This document shows positions 1 through 4,863 of a stretch of DNA of 6,446 nt, piece after piece; the stretch's first letter is position 1; each line of letters begins with the position of its first letter. A model generated the notes under the pieces. The model was not told where the DNA came from and made no database searches. It was given only the letters and a program-made list of their open reading frames with translations. Made by a program: the position numbers and the translations under genes. The stretch spans positions 1 through 6,446 of the forward strand of contig JAEOTG010000253.1 in the NCBI GenBank assembly GCA_016839985.1, written 5' to 3'. The DNA is from Candidatus Heimdallarchaeota archaeon (GTDB lineage: Archaea > Asgardarchaeota > Heimdallarchaeia > Heimdallarchaeales > Heimdallarchaeaceae).

Positions 1-1
1 A

Positions 2-160
2 GGGGATATAGATGTTGTATTTTCTAAGGGTGAGAAGTTCATTGAAGTTCCTAATATATTTGCTAGGAATAATCCTAGAATCAACGTTGAAACAAATATC
101 AAATTCTTAACTTTGTGTGTTCGCAATTCGTATGCACCTTTCGATTTATTAAAGCGCTAG
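2..160 (+). CDS. C-terminal fragment of an unrecognised protein
   Basis: An open frame enters from the left edge and ends at TAG 158-160, giving 52 residues of a C-terminus (begins GDIDVVFSKGEK, ends YAPFDLLKR). The other two forward frames are interrupted early, and a T-rich stretch follows the stop directly, as expected at a gene end. The segment is mixed polar/hydrophobic with no cysteine pair, membrane segment or motif that I recognise. The start and most of the protein lie outside the window, so no function can be given. A chance open frame of this length is possible in AT-rich DNA, but the position and the terminator-like tail favour a real gene end. Confidence 0.6.
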   Translation, partial: GDIDVVFSKGEKFIEVPNIFARNNPRINVETNIKFLTLCVRNSYAPFDLLKR

Positions 161-192
161 CTTTTGCCTTTTTAAACTTTATTTCTTCAAAG
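160..192 (+). terminator. T-rich archaeal-type terminator after the left-edge gene
   Basis: Directly after the stop codon the + strand has several T runs (cttttgcctttttaaactttatttcttc). Archaeal RNA polymerase commonly terminates at such oligo-T tracts without a hairpin. No stem-loop is evident here. The rest of the gap to 305 holds only the promoter of the next gene. Confidence 0.4.
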
Positions 193-250
193 AAGATGTA
201 AACAATTCTTCATGATTACATTGTCAACAAAATTCTTATTTGACAGAGTG

Positions 251-264
251 ATTATTGTAATAAT
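251..264. repeat. Short inverted repeat upstream of the GTPase TATA box
   Basis: Perfect 6-bp arms (attatt / aataat) separated by 2 nt, ending 5 bp before the TATA-like element at 270. The position suits an operator or activator site, but such a palindrome is easily met by chance in AT-rich DNA. Confidence 0.2.
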
Positions 265-269
265 AAGAC

Positions 270-277
270 TTTAAATA
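270..277 (+). promoter_or_regulatory. TATA box for the Rag-like GTPase gene
   Basis: The sequence tttaaata is centred about 26 bp before position 300, predicting a transcript start only a few bases before the ATG at 306. A 12-base string containing it (actttaaataca, 268-279) recurs at the lipid kinase promoter. A purine-rich ggag at 291-294 looks like a Shine-Dalgarno but would lie upstream of the predicted transcript start, so translation may be leaderless. Confidence 0.5.
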
Positions 278-305
278 CATAATCTGCTCTGGAGAAAGAA
301 AAAAG

Positions 306-1529
306 ATGTCTGAAATACGTGACAAACTCCTAAAAGAAGAATATAGAAGTAAGGAAAATCTGAAAAAACTTCCTATAATTGCTCTCTTAGATATTAATGA
401 AGACGAAGTCGAACTACTGAAAGGATTTCAACTAGAAACAATTGAAGATCTTTCAGACAAATGGAGTGACCATTACGATAAGATCGCTAAGAAGATTCCC
501 AAAGAAAGGATAAACAGTTGGATTGCTGGAAGTAGACTTGTTTTAGTAGAAGAAAAAGAAAAAGTTAGTGCAGGTGCAAAGATAGTAATGGTAGGAATCG
601 ATAATGCAGGAAAAACATCATTGTCTATAGCTTTGAAACATAGAAGCACACTATCATCATTATTCCAGAAATTATATGCTTTAGCTCCAACTAGAGGTTT
701 ACTTCGTGAAAAAATTGATGTTTTTAAGATGGATATTTTTATTCATGAATTAGGAGGGCAAAGCATTTATCGTGAAGATTATCTAGAAAATCCAGATCAG
801 TATTTTGTTGGCACAGATATAATTCTTTTTGTGATTGATGTCCAAGCAAAGGATAGATTTGAAGAAAGTTTTGAGTATCTAAAGCAGATAATAAACGTTA
901 CAAATAATCTGAAACTTAAAGTACCATGGAAGATATTCTTTCATAAATCGGATCCTGAATATGAAATTGATAAAAAATCTCTAGAAGTTTTCGAATCTAT
1001 AACAGATTATATGACAAATAATTGTCCATTTTTTGAACCAGCAAAAGATATGTTCAGAACGAGTGTAAAAATAAGGTCATCTATTTTGGGAGCATTTTCA
1101 CATATGTTTAGAGAAATATCTCTCATACAAGAAGGCGTAAAAGAAGCATCACAGAAGGTTGTTGAGCAACTAAAAGCAGACTTCTTTGGATTATATGATT
1201 ATAGTATTAATGTATGCTTTGCACAACATTCTGAAAAGCAAGAACTTGAAGATTTAGCTCATAATGCGTATTATGAAGCTATTGAAAATATAGATAAATT
1301 GCGTGAACCCTTCCTGAGAATTAGAAGATATACTTTAGATGATGGTACAAATGAAATTTTTATTCTTCGTGATTTAAAATTTAAAGAAGATCGTTACATC
1401 ATGGCACTATTAACTCCTGATGAAGAAATGGCAAGAAATCTTGATCAAGATGCAATACAAGAAATTATTGAGGATCATCTAAAAGATTGGATAGAATTTA
1501 GAGGATATGCTAGATTTCCACTTGATTAG
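306..1529 (+). CDS. HhH domain + Rag/Gtr-like small GTPase with roadblock-like C-terminal domain
   Basis: A 407-residue protein. Residues about 22-76 look like a helix-hairpin-helix domain (LLDINEDEVELLKGF, then ETIEDLS). The Ras-superfamily GTPase domain follows: P-loop G97-x4-GKTS (102-105), a switch I threonine at T129 (PTRG), switch II ELGGQ at 148-152, G4 HKSD at 213-216 and G5 FRTSV at 250-254. The HKxD and FRTS forms, and the spacing from GGQ to a following FVIDV strand, resemble RagA/Gtr1 more than Ras or Arf. Residues about 290-395 (ADFFGLYDYSINVCFAQH, a helix, then a beta hairpin and final helix) match the order of the Rag C-terminal roadblock domain. There is no signal peptide or membrane segment. 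In eukaryotes Rag proteins are heterodimers that signal nutrient state at lysosomes; the role in archaea is unknown. Odd: the usual Asp of the G3 motif is Glu148. The ATG at 306 fits the TATA position. Family call is solid for GTPase, good for Rag-like. Confidence 0.88.
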   Translation: MSEIRDKLLKEEYRSKENLKKLPIIALLDINEDEVELLKGFQLETIEDLSDKWSDHYDKIAKKIPKERINSWIAGSRLVLVEEKEKVSAGAKIVMVGIDNAGKTSLSIALKHRSTLSSLFQKLYALAPTRGLLREKIDVFKMDIFIHELGGQSIYREDYLENPDQYFVGTDIILFVIDVQAKDRFEESFEYLKQIINVTNNLKLKVPWKIFFHKSDPEYEIDKKSLEVFESITDYMTNNCPFFEPAKDMFRTSVKIRSSILGAFSHMFREISLIQEGVKEASQKVVEQLKADFFGLYDYSINVCFAQHSEKQELEDLAHNAYYEAIENIDKLREPFLRIRRYTLDDGTNEIFILRDLKFKEDRYIMALLTPDEEMARNLDQDAIQEIIEDHLKDWIEFRGYARFPLD

Positions 1530-1560
1530 TTCTTTATTCTTAGATACATCTGTAAAGTGG

Positions 1561-1594
1561 TTTAGTTTCTTAGTTTTAACTTTTTTAACTCTTT
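1561..1594 (+). terminator. T-rich terminator after the GTPase gene
   Basis: About 30 nt after the stop codon come repeated T tracts, including T6 at 1581-1586, with no clear hairpin. This fits archaeal oligo-T termination before the tRNA gene, which has its own promoter. Confidence 0.4.
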
Positions 1595-1630
1595 CAGATA
1601 GCCTTCTGCTTTATCGATATGCATAAAATC

Positions 1631-1638
1631 TATAAATT
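1631..1638 (+). promoter_or_regulatory. TATA box for tRNA-Thr
   Basis: The sequence tataaatt is centred about 25 bp upstream of the first base of the tRNA acceptor stem (1659), the standard archaeal TATA distance. A second AT-rich stretch (cataaaat, 1622-1629) lies just before it and is less well placed. Confidence 0.5.
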
Positions 1639-1658
1639 AAAATGATAATCAAAAAGCA

Positions 1659-1748
1659 GCCTTGGTAGCTCAGTGGTCTAGAGCGGTGATCTCGTAAGGT
1701 CATCGAGAAAATCACAGGACAGGGGTTCAACTCCCCTCTAAGGCTCCA
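1659..1748 (+). tRNA. tRNA-Thr(CGU) with a 13-nt intron
   Basis: A full cloverleaf can be drawn. The acceptor stem is gccttgg (1659-1665) with ctaaggc (1738-1744), seven pairs including one G-U. The D stem is gctc/gagc (1668-1671, 1681-1684), the anticodon stem gtgat/atcac (1686-1690, 1711-1715), the variable loop aggac, and the T stem agggg/cccct around ttcaact. The discriminator is T1745, and CCA is encoded (1746-1748). The anticodon loop has 20 nt instead of 7; removing 1697-1709 leaves CTCGTAA with anticodon CGT (1693-1695), reading ACG. Threonine identity is supported by G1-C72, C2-G71 and U73, known determinants for archaeal ThrRS. The tRNA lies between the GTPase and lipid kinase genes, with its own TATA box. 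Confidence 0.93.
1697..1709 (+). other. tRNA-Thr intron (13 nt, position 37/38)
   Basis: Four pairs, ctcg (1691-1694) with cgag (1704-1707), stack on the anticodon stem with a 3-nt bulge aaa (1708-1710) on the 3' side. The corresponding taa (1695-1697) lies at the loop side. Cutting after the second base of each triplet, as the archaeal splicing endonuclease does in bulge-helix-bulge or relaxed bulge-helix-loop substrates, removes exactly these bases and restores a 7-nt loop. The remaining 6 nt (1698-1703) form the terminal loop, so this is the relaxed form of the motif. Confidence 0.85.
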
Positions 1749-1761
1749 TATTCTGTTTCTA

Positions 1762-1776
1762 GTTAAACTTTAAATA
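1762..1776 (+). promoter_or_regulatory. BRE + TATA promoter of the lipid kinase, leaderless
   Basis: gttaaa (1762-1767) fits the archaeal BRE pattern RNWAAW, and tttaaata (1769-1776) is a TATA box centred about 25 bp before the ATG at 1798. Transcription would therefore start at or next to the start codon. No Shine-Dalgarno is present in the pyrimidine-rich run before the ATG, in keeping with leaderless initiation. The promoter begins only 13 nt after the tRNA 3' end. Confidence 0.6.
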
Positions 1777-1797
1777 CAGCCTTTTTTCCATTCTATT

Positions 1798-2727
1798 ATG
1801 GTTTCACATTTATTCATTGTTAATCCTAAAGCTCGTGATGGAAAAATAGGAAGATTATGGCCTGAAGTAGAAGAGGAGATTAAAAAAAGAAATTTTGATT
1901 ATGAATGCGTTCTTACTGAACATCCAAAACATGCAATACAGATTGCAAAGGACAAAGGAAAAGATTTTGATTGTGTAATTGCGACTGGTGGGGATGGAAC
2001 CGTAAATGAAGTTGCGAATGGACTTTATGATTTAGATAACACATTTGGTTTACTACCTCTAGGAAATGGAAATGATTATGCTCTTGGTCTTAAGTATGAT
2101 GCAAATTACCACAGAAGCTTAGATATTTTAGAAAAAGGGAAAACACTCGATTTAGGTGTTGGAATTGCACAGGCTGATGATGATAAGAGATACTTTGTTA
2201 ATATTGTCGACACAGGTGCTGGAGCAACAATCTCAGTTTCATCTTTTACAGACGCCAAATGGTTGAGAGGATTTGCGAAGTACTATTATCTTGCTTTCAA
2301 AGGTATTGGCAAATATAGGTTGGTGCCTACAAAATTTCAAATTGATGATAATGATGAAATAAGTTTTAAATTGTTGATAATTTCTGTTGGTTTTGGTAGT
2401 CGCTTTGGGGGAGGATTTCATATGTTACCAGATAATTATCCGTTCTATGAGGATTTTGCTATTTGTTACGCTGGAGATATCAGAAAATTAAGACAATATT
2501 ATTTGCTAAATATATTAAAACCTGGTAAACATCTAGGGAAGAAAGGTGTTGAATATACTAGAGGAAAAAAAGTTAGTTTGGAACTAGGTAAACCTTTGCC
2601 TGTGGAAGTAGAAGGAGAGATAGTAAATTATGGTGCAACTAGCATTAAGTTTGAGGTTGCTCCAAGACGAATTAGAACTGTTGTACCAGAAGAACTTATT
2701 GCTATAAAAAAGGAAAAAATGAAGTAG
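1798..2727 (+). CDS. YegS/DgkB-type lipid kinase (diacylglycerol kinase catalytic domain)
   Basis: A 309-residue protein with the full layout of the DAGK_cat / YegS-LCB5 family, whose members use ATP to phosphorylate a lipid hydroxyl (diacylglycerol, sphingoid base, or similar). Visible motifs are the N-terminal IVNPKA (7-12), the nucleotide-binding GGDGT (64-68), LPLGNGNDYA (86-95; most relatives have GTxNDFA), GGGFHMLPD (204-212) and a C-terminal EGE (272-274) where DGE is common. Length is normal for the family (about 290-330). There is no signal peptide or membrane helix; a soluble enzyme acting at the membrane surface is expected. The ATG is fixed by the TATA distance and by the NPKA strand starting at residue 6. 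The substrate cannot be told: in an archaeon it could be an isoprenoid glycerol lipid or polyprenol. It stands alone between the tRNA and a terminator-like T run. Confidence 0.92.
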   Translation: MVSHLFIVNPKARDGKIGRLWPEVEEEIKKRNFDYECVLTEHPKHAIQIAKDKGKDFDCVIATGGDGTVNEVANGLYDLDNTFGLLPLGNGNDYALGLKYDANYHRSLDILEKGKTLDLGVGIAQADDDKRYFVNIVDTGAGATISVSSFTDAKWLRGFAKYYYLAFKGIGKYRLVPTKFQIDDNDEISFKLLIISVGFGSRFGGGFHMLPDNYPFYEDFAICYAGDIRKLRQYYLLNILKPGKHLGKKGVEYTRGKKVSLELGKPLPVEVEGEIVNYGATSIKFEVAPRRIRTVVPEELIAIKKEKMK

Positions 2728-2743
2728 AATAATTTGTGTTCGG

Positions 2744-2760
2744 TTTTTTTCGAGAAAAAA
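2744..2760 (+). terminator. T-run terminator with T7/A7 inverted repeat
   Basis: Seventeen bases after the kinase stop there is a T7 run (2744-2750), then cgag and an A run (2754-2760). The arms can pair, so it could act as an oligo-T terminator and, on the other strand, mirror itself. The A run leads straight into the AT-rich promoter region of the next gene. Confidence 0.45.
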
Positions 2761-2768
2761 ATATAAAA
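2761..2768 (+). promoter_or_regulatory. Possible TATA box for the zinc-ribbon gene
   Basis: atataaaa lies about 67 bp upstream of the GTG start and would give a leader of roughly 40 nt containing the Shine-Dalgarno. A second candidate, ataaataaa (2794-2802), would give a near-leaderless message. The sequence does not decide between them. Confidence 0.3.
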
Positions 2769-2819
2769 TTATCTCTACTAAGTTTTTTATGAGATAAATA
2801 AAGCAAAAATTCCTGATTT

Positions 2820-2825
2820 GGAGAG
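2820..2825 (+). promoter_or_regulatory. Shine-Dalgarno that supports the GTG start
   Basis: ggagag ends 6 nt before GTG 2832-2834. It supports this non-ATG start; the nearest upstream ATG (2789) is followed by a stop after two codons. Unlike several neighbours, this gene therefore seems to use a leader with a ribosome binding site. Confidence 0.5.
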
Positions 2826-2831
2826 ATACTC

Positions 2832-3299
2832 GTGCATGTAGGTTTCCTCGTAAAGAATTTGACTTATGATGAGATTAGCTCAAAGACTATTTCTATACCT
2901 GATGAAGATAGAAATATGTTTCCTAAGGAAGGAGTTTTATTTTTCATTGAATCTTTTGATGAGTATTATGGATCTCACTTGACAAAAAAAGGCAAGATTA
3001 CAGGTTTAGATGATTGGTTTAAAACAAATCCAATCAAAAATGATGATGTTATTATCATCTCCAAATATTCTGAAGGATTCTATCTTTCAACAACTTCTGA
3101 AATCATAGACCAACAACAACATTTCAATATAGAAATGGAGCGAATATTATCATTAGAACCAGATGATATTTTATGCCCCAATTGTAGATATAATTTGGAA
3201 CATGCTGGAAGAGGAACAAAGGAAGATTCTTATATGCTAAAATGTGCTCGTTGTGGTTTTACTTTGGTTAAGAAGACTGATTTTGATCTATTATCATAG
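2832..3299 (+). CDS. Small protein with C-terminal zinc ribbon, unknown function
   Basis: A 155-residue protein started by GTG. The C-terminus holds a clear zinc ribbon: CPNC (115-118) and CARCGF (138-143), with about 19 residues between the pairs, so four cysteines that should bind one zinc ion. Residues about 1-92 appear rich in beta strands with a hydrophobic core (GVLFFIESF, then DDVIIISKY and GFYLST). The stretch ITGLDDWFKTNPIKNDDVII resembles the helix-then-strand seen in small pseudo-barrel DNA-binding folds (B3/AbrB-like), where a short helix is followed by a 'gD.v.i' strand; this is a tentative impression. An acidic helix (96-110) links the two parts. There is no membrane segment. 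Zinc ribbon plus barrel would suit a nucleic-acid-binding protein, but I do not recognise the family. Confidence 0.8.
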   Translation: MHVGFLVKNLTYDEISSKTISIPDEDRNMFPKEGVLFFIESFDEYYGSHLTKKGKITGLDDWFKTNPIKNDDVIIISKYSEGFYLSTTSEIIDQQQHFNIEMERILSLEPDDILCPNCRYNLEHAGRGTKEDSYMLKCARCGFTLVKKTDFDLLS

Positions 3300-3306
3300 T
3301 AATAAT

Positions 3307-3327
3307 CAATACAAAAATTGTGTATTG
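3307..3327. repeat. 7-bp perfect inverted repeat after the zinc-ribbon gene
   Basis: caataca (3307-3313) and tgtattg (3321-3327) are perfectly complementary around a 7-nt loop, 7 nt after the stop codon. In RNA it would form a small hairpin; no T tail follows directly, so a classic intrinsic terminator is unlikely. It could be an mRNA 3'-end structure or a dimeric regulator site. Confidence 0.35.
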
Positions 3328-3400
3328 CGAATAGCTGGGAGAAAATATCTGAGTATTATGTGCATTTTTGTGTTGGTTATGATTTATCTACTTGAATCCT

Positions 3401-4012
3401 ATGCTACATAATATTTGGATTGCTAAAGATACAGGTGAATGTCTCTATCATAGAAAGTATGGTAGCATAGATCATGATGAGAATCTGATTACAAGCTTTT
3501 TGAGTGCTATAGAAATTTTTGCTCAAAATATCGATAAAGGCTGTGATTATCTTCAAACTACTAGTTATAAGTTTATTTACATTACTGGTAATCAGACTGT
3601 TACTGTAGCTTGTATAGACAGTGGGGATGATGAAAAAACTATTAGACAGAATCTGGAAGATATCCAGAATGAGTTCCAGAATCGTTTTTCAGCATCATTA
3701 ATTGATTGGAATGGAAGAGTTGAACAGTTTTCAATAATGAAGCAATTCGTTGACAAACATCTAAAAAAATACAGTAAACCTCTAAATAATTTATCAGAAT
3801 CCAAATTAGAGCTTAATCCATTAACTATAAGAAGAGATACAAGTCAGATTTTTAGTCCTCAACAAGAAAAAGTTCTTTCATTGCTAAAATATAAAGGATC
3901 AGCTACATTGAATGATATAGTTAAACTAATGAAATTATCTGAAAATGATGCTGAAAAAGCTGCTAAAGGTTTACTATATAACAATGTAATTCGTCAAATA
4001 CCAAATTCTTAA
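3401..4012 (+). CDS. Longin-like domain fused to a C-terminal winged helix
   Basis: A 203-residue protein from ATG 3401; the upstream in-frame TTG at 3392 adds three residues (MNP) and is less likely, since the first longin strand (LHNIWIAKD) begins right after the ATG. Residues 1-110 have a longin/roadblock-like pattern: a strand, a turn with GECLYHRKYGS (12-22), a helix NLITSFLSAIEIFAQNI (28-44), strands YKFIYITG and QTVTVACID, and a helix ending near 97. This arrangement is widespread in Asgard proteins and related to the longin domains of eukaryotic trafficking proteins. Residues about 150-200 (QQEKVLSLLKYKGSATLNDI onward) look like a winged helix, which could bind DNA or mediate protein contacts as in ESCRT or trafficking subunits. 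No membrane helix. A role as small-GTPase partner or as a sensor-regulator is inference. Stand-alone gene, with gaps on both sides. Confidence 0.8.
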   Translation: MLHNIWIAKDTGECLYHRKYGSIDHDENLITSFLSAIEIFAQNIDKGCDYLQTTSYKFIYITGNQTVTVACIDSGDDEKTIRQNLEDIQNEFQNRFSASLIDWNGRVEQFSIMKQFVDKHLKKYSKPLNNLSESKLELNPLTIRRDTSQIFSPQQEKVLSLLKYKGSATLNDIVKLMKLSENDAEKAAKGLLYNNVIRQIPNS

Positions 4013-4062
4013 TCTTATAGAATTAGAAGCTTGGATTTGTGTATTTGAATCAATTAATTTTT

Positions 4063-4077
4063 AAGAGAATATCTCTT
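4063..4077. repeat. Inverted repeat just upstream of the YjbQ-family promoter
   Basis: aagaga (4063-4068) and tctctt (4072-4077) form perfect 6-bp arms around ata. The repeat ends 4 bp before the TATA-like element, the place where archaeal regulators often bind next to TBP/TFB. A T5 run (4058-4062) sits on its 5' side and may serve as terminator for the longin gene. Confidence 0.3.
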
Positions 4078-4081
4078 GATA

Positions 4082-4089
4082 TTATAAAG
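4082..4089 (+). promoter_or_regulatory. TATA box of the YjbQ/DUF1922 pair
   Basis: ttataaag is centred about 30 bp before ATG 4115, predicting a start of transcription around 4110-4112 and a nearly leaderless message for the first gene. This also argues against the TTG (4103) and GTG (4106) codons further upstream as start. Confidence 0.5.
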
Positions 4090-4114
4090 AATAACATATT
4101 GATTGGTGTTAAGT

Positions 4115-4528
4115 ATGCAAATTATTAGTAAACTTCTACAATTTCAGACTAAGGGTGAAATAGACATTATAGATCTAACATCACAGTTTAGCAGGTATGT
4201 AGTAGAATCGAACGTTAAGGAAGGAGTACTTCTCGCAAATGTAATCGGTTCTACTGGAGCTTTGACAACTATTGAATTTGAATCGAGAGTGCTTGATGAT
4301 TTTCGGCAGATACTGCAAAAATTAATTCCAAAAGGTGCAGGTTATAAACACGATATAATTGATTCTAATGCACATTCCCATCTACGTGCATCTTTGATAG
4401 GTCCAAGTTTATCTATTTCAATCCAAAATGGTAATTTAAAACTAGGAACATGGCAACAGCCAGTATTTGTTTGCTTGGATGTTCGATCAAGGTCTAGAAC
4501 AGTAGCAGTCACTATTATAGGAGAATAG
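4115..4528 (+). CDS. YjbQ / UPF0047 family protein (secondary thiamine-phosphate synthase type)
   Basis: A 137-residue protein, the normal length for this family (E. coli YjbQ is 138). Hallmarks in order: TKGEIDIIDLT (12-22), GSTGALTTIEFE (45-56), YKHD (77-80), HSHLRASLIGPSLS (87-100), GNLKLGTWQQ (106-115) and a final VTIIGE. The conserved histidines at 79 and 89 correspond to those of the known trimeric beta-barrel structures. E. coli YjbQ has weak thiamine-phosphate synthase activity, but the true substrate in most organisms is not settled, so the physiological role is open. The ATG at 4115 is preferred over the TTG 4103 because family members begin only a few residues before the first strand and because the promoter is so close. 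Followed after 5 nt by the DUF1922-like gene, so probably one operon. Confidence 0.93.
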   Translation: MQIISKLLQFQTKGEIDIIDLTSQFSRYVVESNVKEGVLLANVIGSTGALTTIEFESRVLDDFRQILQKLIPKGAGYKHDIIDSNAHSHLRASLIGPSLSISIQNGNLKLGTWQQPVFVCLDVRSRSRTVAVTIIGE

Positions 4529-4533
4529 GAGAA

Positions 4534-4764
4534 ATGTCTACAGAGTTTATTGTTGTAAGATGTAGTAATCTAAAATGTAGTCGGTTCAGTTATTGCAAAG
4601 CTAAACAAAAAACAAAGTTATGTCCTTATTGTGGCAGGAGAATACAATTGAGTAAAACCAAACATTATCCTGCAGAAACTACAATTATAGCAAGAAAACT
4701 AGTTCAAGAATTTAATAAGAGACTTGGAAAAATGAAAGAACCTAAATGGTATAAACCTGAATAG
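4534..4764 (+). CDS. DUF1922-like small zinc protein
   Basis: A 76-residue protein. It begins with a strand FIVVRC (5-10), has cysteines at 10, 15 and 21, and a CPYCGRRIQL knuckle (30-39), followed by a basic helix IIARKLVQEFNKRL (51-64). This order (FxxRC, CxxCGR, then a helix xxARKLVQE) resembles DUF1922, a small archaeal zinc-ribbon family known from methanogens such as Methanothermobacter, where function is unknown; C10/C15 with C30/C33 are the likely zinc ligands. The basic tail suggests RNA or DNA contact, but that is inference. A Shine-Dalgarno (aggaga, 4527-4532) overlaps the stop codon of the YjbQ-family gene, so it is translated from the shared transcript. Confidence 0.82.
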   Translation: MSTEFIVVRCSNLKCSRFSYCKAKQKTKLCPYCGRRIQLSKTKHYPAETTIIARKLVQEFNKRLGKMKEPKWYKPE

Positions 4765-4812
4765 AAAATTCTAGAAATAAGGATTATACTTAGAGTTTTT
4801 CTTGAAAGAATA

Positions 4813-4822
4813 ATTATATTTA
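4813..4822 (+). promoter_or_regulatory. Possible TATA box for the long helical protein
   Basis: attatattta is centred about 47 bp before ATG 4864 and would give a leader near 20 nt. A second AT-rich element around 4828-4835 (caaaatat) would give a nearly leaderless message. No Shine-Dalgarno precedes the ATG, which slightly favours the closer element. Confidence 0.3.
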
Positions 4823-4833
4823 ACGTCAAAATA

Positions 4834-4840
4834 TTTTTTT
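4834..4840 (+). terminator. T7 run after the DUF1922-like gene
   Basis: Seven Ts about 70 nt after the stop codon, without a hairpin, could end the YjbQ/DUF1922 transcript. It lies inside the promoter region of the next gene, so the two functions may overlap. Confidence 0.3.
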
Positions 4841-4863
4841 ACTAACACTCCTACAGATAAGTA

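Noticed and set aside
186..240. Imperfect repeats (acaattctt / acaaaattctt) and a possible long hairpin before the GTPase promoter
   Set aside because: The matches are short and interrupted, and are expected by chance in DNA of this composition.
1698..1703. Reading the tRNA as a pseudogene because of the 20-nt anticodon loop
   Set aside because: All stems are intact, and removing 13 nt at the canonical position with a bulge-helix-loop signal restores a normal loop and threonine identity elements.
2239..2421. A 60-codon open frame on the minus strand
   Set aside because: It lies wholly inside the lipid kinase gene, opposite conserved catalytic-domain sequence, and its translation has no recognisable features.
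2789..2797. ATG upstream of the zinc-ribbon gene as a leader peptide or alternative start
   Set aside because: It is followed by AGA and TAA, so it codes only two residues and has no ribosome binding site.
3392..3400. TTG as start of the longin-like gene
   Set aside because: ATG 3401 lies three codons downstream and directly precedes the first strand of the domain; TTG would add only MNP.
3592..3804. A 70-codon open frame on the minus strand
   Set aside because: It lies antisense within the longin-like gene, without promoter or ribosome binding site, and its composition is that of a shadow frame.
4103..4114. TTG/GTG codons upstream as start of the YjbQ-family gene
   Set aside because: ATG 4115 fits the usual family N-terminus and the position of the TATA box; the extra four residues are not expected.
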